Assembly (NCBI RefSeq): GCF_051014685.1
Contig: NC_135055.1
Coordinates: forward strand, 7,614,001-7,678,000
Source: Ptiloglossa arizonensis
Taxonomy: Eukaryota; Arthropoda; Insecta; Hymenoptera; Colletidae
Length of the DNA stretch: 64,000 nucleotides
Direction of reading: 5' to 3'
Shown here: positions 1-12,501 of the stretch, one piece after another
Layout: each line of letters starts with the position of its first letter
Position numbering within the stretch: the stretch's first letter is position 1
Position numbers and translations under genes: made by a program
Notes under the pieces: generated by a model
What the model was told of the DNA's origin: nothing
The model's input: only the letters and a program-made list of their open reading frames with translations
The model's database searches: none

Positions 1-1604
1 TATGAAAATTTCGCACTCCGCAAATTGTTTTAGTAATAACCCATACCTTTTTGGACCAACATTTTAAAGCACGAACGTTAGACAAGATAGTAAATAAATA
101 AATCTTATTTTAATTCAATGAACTGTTACATAAGAAAAACAATTTTCGTTGATAGGTTTTTTTGTCCCTAAATTAGCACACATTCGTGCGAATATTTCAC
201 ATTCGTACAAATACTGGGTTTGGATAGAATGGAAAACAACTGCACTTTGTGTTTGTTACGTAAAATCACGATAACGTGCATATAAAAATTCTTTATCGGC
301 GGTAACTTCTACAATACGTATCTTGTTGAATGTTCACCGAAACGATAAACGTTGCAAACAGAACGTATACATGTTGCAGATGCTGAAATTTTCGATTGAA
401 ATATAAACCCAACCTTTTCAGTTTAGTCATGAATGACGTACTGTGAGCTTCTTGTCAAGTTATCAAATCGGAATTAATCGTTTCACTGTTCGTGCACTAT
501 ACATATGTATAGCACGTAAAGGACAGTATTGCTGAAGTATTTTCCAGTTAAGTAAAATTTGACTCAAAATTAACACTTATGATACAATGTTTAATTTATA
601 ATATTAACACTATAATATAGATACAAATTTCATTTTGATTTTGAAACTGTACATCACAGAAGATAATACAGTGTTTACTGTTAAGTTGCATTACGATCGG
701 GATCTGGGGTTCATACTAAAAAGTTCTTGCATCAATGGCTCGCTTCGTTAGCTTCAAATAACTAAAGAGAGTAAGAAACGGTTAGAACAAATAAGTGAGA
801 ACGACCGAGATACATTGTGTCATAATTGTTTTTTTTTTTTATCGTGTTACAGTTTTCTCTCTTATTGTGTCATATAGTTATCACTACCACTTCTCGGAAT
901 TGTTGGCTAGAAGCGATTCTCGGTGTTATCTCTGACACGCGATCGACGGTGTCTCACGTTACTAACAAGAATAAGAATAAGTTACTGAAGTAAAAAAGTA
1001 AAAGTTTCATACTTTGTACCTTATCATTACACAATTACTATAAGCGAATCCATGAAGTTCTTATGATGAAAATGATACCAAACACGAATATGTTTAAGTA
1101 ATTTTAAATTAAACGAGAAATTTGACTGTTTCTCACTTGTTTTTACTGTTTCGTAATTCGCGATTTCTTCCCCAATAAAAACATAGCTCGAGTGAGCCTC
1201 GCTTCGAGGGGAGATAAGAGCGATTAAATTTCGTATACCTCCCTTTCATTCTGTTACGGTCCGGTTCCGAGTCAGTGACAGAGTGCAAGAGATCGCTGTA
1301 ACTGTCCGACGATAATCGCAATGAGTTATAATATACTCGTATTTTTACGAAAAGTAATTCATACGTCTCAATAGTTTCCACCATATTTTATATTTTTTTA
1401 TTCGATATTGTTTACGAGGAAACAATAAGTTTAGAGACAAAAAAAGAAACGTATCAACGAAAATTGTCTTTCTTATGTAACAGTTCATTGAATTAAAATA
1501 AGAGTTATTTATTTACTATCTTGTCTAATGCTCCTGCTTTAAAATGTATGTCCAAAAATATATGGGTTATTTCTGAAATAATCCGTGGAATGTGAAATTT
1601 TCAT
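1..1604. mobile_element. DNA element with ~165-bp terminal inverted repeats
   Basis: The first ~168 bases return reverse-complemented at about 1440-1604 with high identity; shared words include TTAATTCAATGAACTGTTAC and TAGACAAGATAGTAAATAAA. The 1.27-kb interior holds no transposase I can recognise (one 83-codon minus frame, not convincing). This is probably a non-autonomous DNA transposon; its left end may be cut by the window edge. Confidence 0.7.
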
Positions 1605-4600
1605 TTATCTGTACCAAAAATATTGTGTTAAAATGAAGACAGAAACCGAAGATATTTTAATATCTGCATAGGTAATTCTAAATAGATCTTTATAATTCGA
1701 AACATCGATAAATCATTATTAATATACAGAGACCTAAGTGTATACAGTGGTGCTCGTATAACTGAAACGATTCCGGCCACTGTTTATTTTTCTTCAGTCC
1801 AGATTGACGACTCGAGTGGCTGGCAGCAGTAAAAACAAAAATCGGTTGACCGTAACTTTAAAGCGATGCCATGTACGTATCAGTTGACTCATTGTATCTT
1901 TATGAGAGTCACGGTTAATAACGACGGTTTTCCGATTAATATTTTAACTGCCGCGTCACCCATATTCAGATGACAGTAAATGTTCTATAACAGGCCGCGT
2001 CACTTGTATAGGGGTATGCTTATATCAACTACTTATGAAAGATCTTTATAGGCATTTGGAACTACATACAGTAGTTCACGAAAGTATTAATTAACAAATA
2101 AAATGTATACGTTGAGTTTTTCAAGATAAGATTGTAATTAAAGACACATAGGAGTCTCGGGAATGTATAAGTAAAATTACAAAAAAATCTGACAACATAT
2201 GTACATATATAGAATTTACAAGGCATTGAGTATAAACATACCGTTTCCGAACATCACAAAAGTATTCACGGGATATAATAAGTGTCTGTTAAATTATTAT
2301 AAAGGTAATATAAAAACGTAGTTTATTTAGAAAATTATTTTGAGTGCAAAATTGTAAAACATTCTGTACAATGGTGACAGTAGTCAGGGCAATTTGGACA
2401 AGATGCTATCGATTTCTTTACGTTTTTTCTTATTTTTAATCGATCCGTAAGATGTCTTTTATTTGAATAACATAATTTACATGCGCGTCTAATGCTCATC
2501 CCAGAAGCATTTTTTTCGAACGACGATATTATACTGACCACGTTTAAAATAAAATTTTATTATATCTTCGGGTAGGTCTAATAATTTTGTGGCTAATAAT
2601 TCTCTAAATTGTCGCAACTGCCTCAGTATGTTTACATAGCGGAATGGAATCAAGTTTCAATGTTACAAGGAGAGGGCAAGGTCTTCGGGTTTTGTCGAAA
2701 CTTTGCTAACTTGTAAATTTAATTATCCCGTTTATGAATATATAACATTATAGAGCAAAAACTCAATAATTTTTTAGATATTAATAATTAAAGTTTTATC
2801 GTTATGTAAAAATATAATTTTAATTTTTTCTATCCGGTAAATTAAAGTTCAATTGTTGGTGACTGTATAATTTTTTTTTACCTTCATTATAGATAAATTT
2901 CGATAGTCAAATTTATACATGAAAACGTCAATTATCTTTTAAGTAAAATGCTTTTATTTATAACATAAAAAGCAGAAAATAGTACATATTATTATATATA
3001 AAACTTCAAGATTAACTGTATTTTTTATCATTGTGTTAAAAAAATCATCTTAGTTGTACGCGAAGCTATTATTTGATACATACGACGTAGTTTTTCTGGC
3101 CTGCATTTTTTCAGCTTTCGTGGATGGAGAATTTCACCAGCTTATCAATACCAAATTTTTATATTTTTACATATGCTATACATTTTAATAAATACAAAGA
3201 CATTTTATTTAAAAGTTAATTAGCATTATTATGCGTGAATTCCATTATTTAAATTAATCTATATTAGGGGGAAAAGAATTATGCAATTACGAAAAATTGA
3301 ACTTAAACTTGCTGCCTAGAACTCTTTTACGTTATCGTCACATCACAGTGCTAATTGATAGATGAAAAATGAAAACTATATTTTTACGTAGTGATAAAAC
3401 TTCAATCACTAATATTTAAAAGATTATTGAATTTCTGCCTTATAATGTTATATATTTACAATATTATAATATTTACAAACCGGATAATTAAATCTACAAG
3501 TGAGCAAAGTTTCAACAAAACTTTTAACCCAAAGTTCTTGCATTCTCCTTGTTAGAAGTGCGTTTAGTATAGCAGCGCACGTGGCCTGATCGAGATTTCT
3601 TTGTAAACACGCGCGGCAGTTAACGTGTTAAAATAAGACAAAATGTTGCCGTATTCGAACCATTTCCGATTATACGTTCATCGAATTATTTCTGGAAAAC
3701 TTGCAACTATGTACAATTAAAAATGGCCCGAGTAAGCTAGTGTTTGGATTTATTTTCACTAAGATGCAATAGTAGTTTTCATTAATGAGTGCTTCACTAA
3801 GGTGCGGGCAACATTGCTTTGATATGCGCTCACTGTGCACGTATAATATGTACGTACCTAACAATAAATATAAGACGCGTTTGTTGTTGCACTCGGTCCA
3901 AAATATGAAAATCGACTTCCGGAATAAAAGAGCGAGCAACCGTTGAAATGTTACGGTCCGTTTGTGTTTCAATTAAGCGGGCAATACTTTATTAGAACAT
4001 TTATTTTATCCAATTTTCTTCGCCCTTCGTCAGTTGTGTATATTTTTCGTTTAACTTATACAAATGTGTTCGCGTTTGGTATTATTTTCATTGTCAGGTT
4101 TTCATCAATCCGATGAGAAAAGATGATTAAAGTAGTGCTATGATACGTGCAGTAAAAAAATATGGAGATTTTATTTTTATGCTTTGGTAACTCATTAGTA
4201 ATCCGAGATACTGTCGGTCGCGTGTCGGAGATAATGCCAAGGCACGCTCCAGTCCAGCAATTCTAGGAACCGATAGGGATAACCCTCTTGCAACTGTTTG
4301 GGCAGAAATTGCTGCAACTAAAAGACAGCCTTATATTTTGTATTTAAGATACAGGAATTAAAAAATGATTATTAAAAAAATCTGAAATTACTCTGAAATT
4401 ATTTTAAAATAATATAAATAAAATAATATTTTACTTTCCTAATTTATGTTTACAATTAACACTTTATGGGCCGAACCATCCCTAACGAGATGTGCACGAA
4501 TTCAACCGAAACAGTGTACTCAATGGTGGTGTTTCCTACGAATATAATTCTTTATTTTATAAATTTTCACTATTTACATTTTTGTCTCTTTCTCCAATTT

Positions 4601-4823
4601 TTAGTAACATATAATAAATTCGTCATATTTGCGCAACAAGAAAGGTGTTTTTTTACAAATTAACTTTTTGAAATCCTTTCTTGGTATGCCTGTTCCTTTT
4701 CGTACATTTAAATTGAACGATGCCAACAAGAAACGTAGGAATTCAAAATCTGGGCATTTGAACATTTTTCTACCGAGGAAACAATTTTTATAAATTTGAA
4801 TTCTATGTAATACAATATACATA
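1605..4823. other. AT-rich intergenic or intronic DNA
   Basis: No exon, RNA gene or recognisable element on either strand. Open frames here are short, with spurious composition. Confidence 0.6.
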
Positions 4824-5731
4824 CGAGTATTGTCTCGTTATAGGTCGTCCTCTTGAAGAACAAATACGACTTACAACGAATCAGTCCTCCATTTTGCAGT
4901 TCTTCTGTTTTCTTTGTCGCGGCGAATGCGACGAACTAAATACTAGTGAGCGAAACGGCACATGATAGCGGCAAACCATAAAGGGGTGCTCGAGTTTCAG
5001 CGGTTTTGATTGCATAGGGATACAGGAAAATAAATACCGTTTTTTTTTTTTTTTTTTTTATAAAGATAAGATTATTTAAATTAAACAAAATTTAACAAAT
5101 TGTACTGTTACTATTATTATTGCAACTGCATGTATTATTAAAGTTGAATTACTGTTAAATTATAATGGGACGGAAAAGAAGCTCGTTAACGATAGACAGG
5201 AAGATTGACATTCTCAACAAGTTGAACGTGACGGGATGAACTATCCTCAATTTAACAGAGCTGTATCAAATTTATGGAGAAACAGTTCGACGCATTCAAT
5301 ACGAGAAAAGTAAATTAAGAAGCTACACAGCTAAAGGAATCTCTAAATTAAAATTAAAAAAAGAAAAAGGACACGCAGTTTTGAGAATTTGATAAACCGC
5401 TTTCAGATGTAATTTTTAGAGCAATGAGAAATCATATTAGAAAATGAGAAATCCACTCGCGGATTTATTATTACAGGAAAAAGCATTGGAAGTAGAAAAT
5501 GAAATTGGGATACTGTCTTCATTCATTGCCAATAGGGGCTGGTTAACGAACATTTACAAATCGTCACGATATAAGAGTAGTTATTAATTGCCAAAAACTC
5601 GAGTGAACTTTATGGTTTATCGTCGTCATGTGCCCTCTCGTTCATTCGCCGCGGCAACTACAAAAACAGTGGAAGGAAAGAGGAGTACTTATAACGAAAG
5701 AGGAATGACGACCTATAACGAGGCAATACTG
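4824..5731 (+). mobile_element. Pogo/Tigger-type transposon, internally deleted
   Basis: The ends are inverted repeats: the right end read inwards begins CAGTATTGCCTCGTTATAGG and the left begins (C)GAGTATTGTCTCGTTATAGG. TA dinucleotides flank both ends (4822-4823, 5732-5733), as expected for pogo insertions. Similarity runs inwards to about 5000 and 5593. Inside (from 5165, + strand) a broken frame reads MGRKRSSLTIDRKIDILNKL, then an ETVRRI and a CENP-B-like block (ADLLLQEKALE, FIANRGWLTN), the N-terminal DNA-binding part of a jerky/Tigger transposase. The catalytic DDE part is absent. Confidence 0.82.
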
Positions 5732-6011
5732 TATATCGCGTAGAATAATATGTTACACAGAATTAGTCGCGATATTACGATCTCAGTTCGGTCGCATATG
5801 AATCGTGAACCTCGATTCAAATTTCCAAGGTCTCGAGCTTCGTTTCAAACATTTTCTGGAGATAATTAACCCATCTCTTGGGGGTCACGAGCATGCAAAG
5901 AAAGAGTACGACTGTCTGAACGCAGAGAGCGCGCCTTTCTAATCCTGTTTATCTATTTCTTCCCGCAGCTTGAAAGTCATCGTGAAGTGTGAAGGGTCAA
6001 AGGGAGCATAC

Positions 6012-6167
6012 CTCGCGCGTGTAGAGGTAACGAGCACAATGTGGAGCATCGATATATCCGTGGAATAAGGGAGAGAAACCGACGGTAATATCGATCCATT
6101 CGTCGCCCGATTTGCTTTTATGTACGCGCAGCCGTATTCTATCGGGTGTCCCTAACAAATTGTACAC
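6012..6167 (-). CDS. Orphan candidate exon, product unknown
   Basis: A 52-codon block in phase 0/0 on the minus strand, with a good acceptor (pyrimidine tract ending CGCAG) and donor (GAG then GTATGC). It reads VYNLLGTPDRIRLRVHK, then SGDEWIDITVGFSPLFHG and APHCARYLYTRE. Local G+C is higher than in the flanks and the composition is protein-like. I do not recognise the family and found no partner exons nearby. Alternatives are a chance frame, or a plus-strand exon starting at the strong acceptor near 5967. Confidence 0.4.
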
Positions 6168-6314
6168 CTGCGCGAACGATAATTCGAAATAAAAAACGAA
6201 TCGTGAATACGATTTTCGAGGTTTCGCCCTCGAGAGAGACACGTCCTTAGAAATGCGTCGAGCGTCTTTAATTCGTTGCAGAAATAATCTGATAACTGGA
6301 ACGAAATCGAGTCT

Positions 6315-6490
6315 TTAACACCAAAATTACCAAAGGGGTCATTTGACCCATTTTGAAGTTCTATTTCAAGTTAATCAATTATTGACGACGGCCTGTAATA
6401 TTCGATGACAATTATTGGAACAGAAAACTAATTATATTCGTAAATTAATTCGTTTTTTCCTCTTCGACCTGTTATTCGGGGAAGATGGAC
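6315..6490. repeat. Partial copy of a TTAA-type MITE
   Basis: Begins TTAACACCAAAATTACC and matches 6911-7080 through CAAAGGGGTCATTTGACCCA and ATTCGTAAATTAATTCGT. No right end was identified. Confidence 0.6.
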
Positions 6491-6910
6491 TTTTCGTTCA
6501 AGAAATCGAGCTTCTTTTATTTTTGGTCGAGGCTGAGCACATACAATCTTAATTAATTTTTATATTTTCTATTATATTAGGACGTCCCAGGGCACTTGAA
6601 AACCTTAATTCATGTAATCCAAGAAGCAATATTGTAATTAAAAGTACTCCAAGTGTAGTCGTGTTTAGATTCATTTTAAGTTTCCCTACTAGACGAAATT
6701 TGATCTAGGCTCGTGCTTAGGACTATGGCTGCAGGAGCACAGTTAATTTGTGACTGTGGTGAGTAAACATAAACAGTAATGCGATTAATGATATACGTTT
6801 TTATTATATTAAGACGTCCCGAAGGATATTGCGCATTTGAAAACTTTAATTTATTCAACCGTGAACATAAACAGTAATGTTAATAGTATCGTTTCTTACA
6901 CTGCACTGGG

Positions 6911-7135
6911 TTAACACTAGAACTACCAAAGGGGTCATTTGACCCATTTCGAATTTCTTTTTAAAGTTATTCAATTATTAACGGCGCTGTTGCTCGCAAT
7001 CTTCGGTGGAAATTATTGAAATGGAAGACTAATTATATTCGTAAATTAATTCGTCTTTTCCCCTTCTATTTTCGAAGATACGTTTGAAGTCATGTATAAA
7101 TAGGAATACGTTCACCGTTGGTTGTTTAGTGTTAA
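6911..7135. mobile_element. TTAA-flanked MITE (piggyBac type), 225 bp
   Basis: Starts TTAACACTAGAACTACC and ends GGTTGTTTAGTGTTAA, which form terminal inverted repeats with TTAA at both ends. It is non-coding and has the same termini as the element at 22387-22636. Confidence 0.7.
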
Positions 7136-7287
7136 TCCCATATGGACATCCTGTATAATATGACATAAAGTTACAGAGATCTCATTCCATTTACTCGTGT
7201 CTATACGAAGAAGGACTTTTTCTGTGGTTTTCCTGTGAGAAAAATGCCCATATATATATTTCACACCAACTAAAAATTAAAAATTAC

Positions 7288-8110
7288 AACAAATGAAAGA
7301 ATATGAAATGCCACAAACCAGCTACGCCAAAGATTCGGAAGAAGAATCTACTTAGACACTAAAAAGCTACTTAGACACAGATTCAGAAAGAGGAATAAAC
7401 CTGAAAGAATGGAATCTACCAAAAACAATAAAAAGAAAAAGGGATAACTAAAACAACACCAGATATCGAGAAAAAAACTAAACTTCCAACTAAAGAGACA
7501 AAACTACCGCCAATATTTATCGAAATCCATACTATGAACCCTCTAATGGTATCACTAAATCAATTATTGAACCAAAAATCATAGACGATCAAAAACTTTA
7601 AAAATAATCAAGTTAACATCCAAACTACAAACTCCGAAGATTACAGAAAATTGATAAGGGCATTAAGAACAAGAGATGCAAACTACTACACCTTTCAAGG
7701 TAAAAATGAGAGACGATATAAAATAGTGACCAGAACTCTATTCTAAAACCGACCCTGGAAAAGTAAAATACGACTCGGAATTAAAAGGTCATTAAGCTCT
7801 ATGTATCACAAATTTAACAAAAAGTGGAACATCTGTTCACTTATCAATGTTTTTAATAAAACTAATAGCAACAGTTAATAGGAAAGAAATCTATAACAAC
7901 AACCTAATATGTAATACAATAGTCACAATAGAACCACCAAGAACCAAAAGAGATAGATATACCTCAATATACTGGATGCCAATCATTTGGTCACATCAAG
8001 ATATACTGTAATAGGAAGCCAGCCTGACTAAAATGTTCAAGAGAACATCTAATAACGCAATGCCCACAACAAGATCGAATAGAAAACGTTGTATGCGTAA
8101 ACTGATACAA
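7288..8110 (+). pseudogene. Jockey-type LINE ORF1 (gag-like) relic
   Basis: Broken frames contain NYYTFQGKNERRYKIV followed by VTRTL, and later TIVTIEPPRTKRD, matching the PRE_C2HC region and the segment just before the zinc knuckles of arthropod jockey-clade ORF1 proteins. Many stops and frameshifts; no endonuclease or reverse transcriptase follows. Confidence 0.55.
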
Positions 8111-8532
8111 ATAATAAAGGAAATATTAAAAAAAATGTTTCAAATTTTTCTCTGTGGATGTTTTCGGGAAAGAAGCATAGTTTATTAATTTTTTGCAATA
8201 ATAGTGATTAACTCATCGAATATAGATTTCTTTTTTCGAGGTTTTTTACTGATGACCAATCCCGCTGGATTTTATCAGGAAAAATAATTATGCAAGAAAA
8301 AGAGTAGTGGGATTTTTAAATCACCTTACCCAGTTCATCGCTCGCGTATTATATCTGCCATCTAGGCTTTTACGATTGTCCTCAGAAATTCTACTCACGA
8401 CTTTTCACCGCCAGGATTTCGTTTTTTCCCTAACCCAGTGGCACGTATTCTTCGAGACAAAGGAAAAAGTGAGAAGAGTATGGACAATAAACGGGCTAAA
8501 AATGAACCGCGCCGCTTTTTGTTTCAGTTTCA

Positions 8533-8911
8533 TTAACCAGTTAGCTGTTCTTGACGAGTATACTCGTTACGAAGATATGGCAATATTTTGTGTTACGTCG
8601 AGTATACTCGTCATGTGTAAAAAGTAGTTACAATTTGCTGCTTCAATTGCAATTTAACGGAAACTAAAATTATATTCGTAAATTTGAAAATGGTTTCAAT
8701 ATTTGGAGGCCAAGACGAAATAAAATGTACAAATAAGAATATATAAATAATTATTATGAAGAAACTGTATATAGTGTGAACAAAGTAGTTGTTCTTTCCT
8801 TTGTAAATATATTGTTTTCTTTGTTCGACTAATATACTCGTCATCGCTTACTTTTTGCGATATATCTTAGGTACACATTTTTCAAAAAGGTTGCAACAGT
8901 TAACTGGTTGA
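8533..8911. mobile_element. TTAA-type MITE with repeated GAGTATACTCG palindromes
   Basis: Left end TTAACCAGTTAGCTGTT, right end AACAGTTAACTGGTTGA. The interior has GACGAGTATACTCG near 8551 and CGAGTATACTCGTC near 8598, plus a partial copy (ATATACTCGTCA) near 8831. Non-coding. Confidence 0.65.
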
Positions 8912-10167
8912 GAGAATGATCGACGCGTAACGCGATTACGTCGATCGTAATGAAATCTCATAACCGTGGATCCACAGGCCACGCAGGACTCGTAATTAAT
9001 TGTGATTAACAATGGAACATCAAAACATTCGCGATTAATTACAATTTATTGCACGGTACAGCCAGACGACGGATAATAAGATCGAATACGATCGTCAAAG
9101 TAATTGCAAATCTGTGTAAACGAACGTTTTTTATATGTATACAAAGTATGCCAAGCAACAGACAATACGAATGTTTATTTCTTCGGTAAGAGGAGTCTAC
9201 AAAACATACGGGACGAAAAGTATAAACAAATTTTCTAAATTAGTTACCAATGGTCAGCAACTCGTTTAAGAAACGATTTGAAACATTATTTGTCCTAATG
9301 AAAATAAGCATTGAATATAATTATGGCCGAATGTGTGATTAAGGTGATTAAGTATTATATAATACATCATGTGCTGATGTAGTCTCAGCAGAGTTTTAAA
9401 TTGTACAAGAAAATCATGTGAAAATCTTTGTCATATTTATTGTCAAAGATAAAATCAAACATAACCGAAAATTAAACAAAGGTTTGTCAACACTGCCTTA
9501 AAGAGACTTCAAAATTTAAAATAATATAAAATACACAATATTTTAAACAATGTTTTATTATACAGCAAGCTTTAGAGCGTCACCATGAGAGAATCGAAAT
9601 TTATTTTTTGATAATTTAATAATACATTCAATGTTTCCATACTCTTCTGAGTACGTCTTGGGTGCACGCTAAGTATTAATCAAATACGTCGTATTTATGT
9701 ATACGACGAGCCTTAGACGCACGCCGCTTCGGTCCAGATCATTCCAGACGAGCAATTTTAATACCAATTTGAGTTAATTCAGGTCCTTAATATGAATCAG
9801 AGCGATTGAATTAAATTGAACTTTTAATGACAGAGTGAGCAGACCCTTGCCATCGCGCAGAAAGAAAGTAATATCCAGCAATTCCCTTTTTCTCGTGCTG
9901 CAAGACATATTGCTACGCGAGCTCTATTTACACAAATAAAAGAATGCAAGAACAAAATGACAATTTTCATGAAATGGTTGCACCGAATTGTACAAGAGTG
10001 TATCGGAAACTTTCCAAGAAACGTGTTTTAATTGTTATTACAATACACGACACTCCACTAAATGCAGAATTTTATGTTTCTTTCGAAGGAAACGATTTTT
10101 CTTTCTTGGTAGCGAATATATAGAGAAAACAAATTAAAATTCAATTTCTTGTTAAAATAGTTTTAGT

Positions 10168-10400
10168 TATATTGGGTCGTCCCATAAGTTCGTCCCACGG
10201 TGTGTTTATACTTCTCGCGTTACGTTTTATAAATACTAGGTTGTTCAATAAGTTTTGAAGTTTTTTCCATTGTAAAAAGATACTATAAAATTTCAACTTT
10301 TGAACATCTACAAATATACGAATGAGTCGACAGAGTCTACATAAAAGTTCACACATGTTCATCAAACAGCTGTACCATTTTTAGAAAAATAAAACGACGA
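10168..10400. mobile_element. Two adjacent mariner terminal fragments
   Basis: TATTGGGTCGTCCCATAAGT at 10168 and a second terminus, CTAGGTTGTTCAATAAGTTT, at 10236, both in the same orientation. The second is followed by about 130 bases of mariner-type leader sequence. No transposase remains. Confidence 0.6.
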
Positions 10401-11800
10401 ACCTAATAGCTCCATTTCTTATCGAACGACAAAAGTTATCGAGAAACCTATTAGTTTATTTATTATATATATCCATATATAATCTAAACTCATCCACCTT
10501 ATTCTTCGAAAATCGAACGATTCCAACTATAATGTCGAAAAGAGGTACTCTTTACTAATAGATTCGTATCTATTTCAGATAATCCTTGACTGGTCAGAAA
10601 AGAACGTTCCTTTTGTTCAATTACTGCTCTACAGGGATGTGAAAATTACAATTTTGGACTTTGTTCTTTAACGATGAAATAGTTATACTACTGCGATTAA
10701 GAGTAGAGATACGAAAGCATAGAAAAGGTAAAATAAGTTTTCTTCGTTTCAATCGTGGAAACTAGAATTTTTTTATCGCAAGAACTTTGGAACGATCTTT
10801 TCGTTAGTGACTTCTGTTCGAAACTGTTTAATCGAGATAGGCATTGATGTCCCTACGTTGCTAGAATCCAATAAGTACTATACTCTCGATGTTGGTGTTC
10901 TGAAATTTTACGAATTCGATTTTCATTCCAACACTGTTATCGATAAGTGTTCCGTATTAAACGTATAATATCTTGATTCGTTTCGATACATGACTTAAAA
11001 CACCAACGATATAATTCAAGACAAAAATAGTTGAAAATTAAATTTTGAAGTATATTTAGTGTATACAAATCTACATATCAATGGTAACCGAGATAAATTA
11101 ATAGTAAACGTGTCTGTTAGGCGCTAACTGTAAATCTGTGAACGCTATCTCGTATTTACAGTAAAAGGGTACTTGTACAATTCGTTTAGCATATTATATA
11201 TCGAAAGTTTTTATTTAATACAAATTTTTGAAAGAAATTCCTGTTTTTAATACCCTCCACGAGGATCAGTAACAGAAGAGTTCGGTATATTCGTACTTTA
11301 GAAAATAAAATCGGAAATGTACAACAGGAAACGTTCGAATCATTTTTCCATTCGAATAATATCTCCTTTATCGAATAACGTCGGATAATTCAGTTGATAT
11401 CGTATGCAATTCAATATGAATCGTAACACGTGTATTTTGAAGATCGTTTTCCTTGAAAACGAAGACTCGTACGGAAAAATTTCATTACAATCACTCTCGA
11501 TGAATTTTTTCACCTAGATTTGTTCACTTCCCGATTGTATCACGATTGTCTCGCCGATCTATTGCGTTCCACGCATACGGAGATCGGGTGTGGATGTCGT
11601 GATGTAATCGCACGCCGGATTACGACCTGCCAGAGCAATTGGAGTATGAAGAGCAGAGTCACTCGAGCGGCTCGTGTTACATGATTTCTGATTTTGTTCT
11701 TCCGCGATTTTCATCTAGATATTTCCACGGCTCTTTTCAAACGAATAACACTAATAGCCGATTTTCGGCGACGAATCGCGCGAGTTCCTTTTCTGCGTCG

Positions 11801-12501
11801 TTAAGGGGGGACACCAGTCTGAGACGTCAAGAAATAGGTAAATTTTGCGAATTTTTTTTCCAAGTAGTTACTAAATGAAAAATGTAGTCTTTTTCAGAGA
11901 ATATAAATATAACTTTCAGTTTCGTTTTACAATTTTGCGAAAGTAAAAATCGTACAAAATGGCGAAGTTATTCGCTGTTTCCAGAACCACTTCTGGTAAA
12001 ACATTGTCCGTTGGACGTCACAATTGTTAAGAACCGGGAGGTTTCAAATAAAAAAATATTGTCGATTCATAAACTAGAGATTATTATCGAAAATGCAGCG
12101 TACGATTTTTCGAAAATTTTAATAATTGTAGAAATGGTCAAAGTTTGAAAAAGAAACAATCATTTTTATAAAAACGAATGACTTTAAACGTTTATAAAAA
12201 ATTAAATAATTAATATATGTTACAAAAATCGTACGCTACATTGTAAAATACTCTAAGCAGAATATCTCTATAAGATTTTAAGTGAACCGGATGTGTAGTT
12301 CCGGAGATTTCGTGTCGGCCAGATTGAAAAATATAGTGTTGAGAAAAACATAAAACAAGTTTATTTATCACTGCAACTTCCCTGAATGTTTGCATTTCGA
12401 AATATCTTTTTGACAGAACATTCTACACACTTCAAACTTTAAGAAAATAAGAAAAAGAAATTCGATATTTTTGACTCGTCAAGGTGGTGTCCCCCCTTTA
12501 A
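11801..12501. mobile_element. 701-bp MITE with GGGGGGACACC termini
   Basis: TTAAGGGGGGACACCAGTCT at the left and, reversed, TTAAAGGGGGGACACCACCT at the right, with TTAA on each side. The interior carries no gene. A shorter relative lies at 29798-30125. Confidence 0.75.

Noticed and set aside
5967..6027. Plus-strand exon after the strong acceptor TTTCTTCCCGCAG
   Set aside because: Short, runs into a stop, and overlaps the better minus-strand candidate; could still be real.
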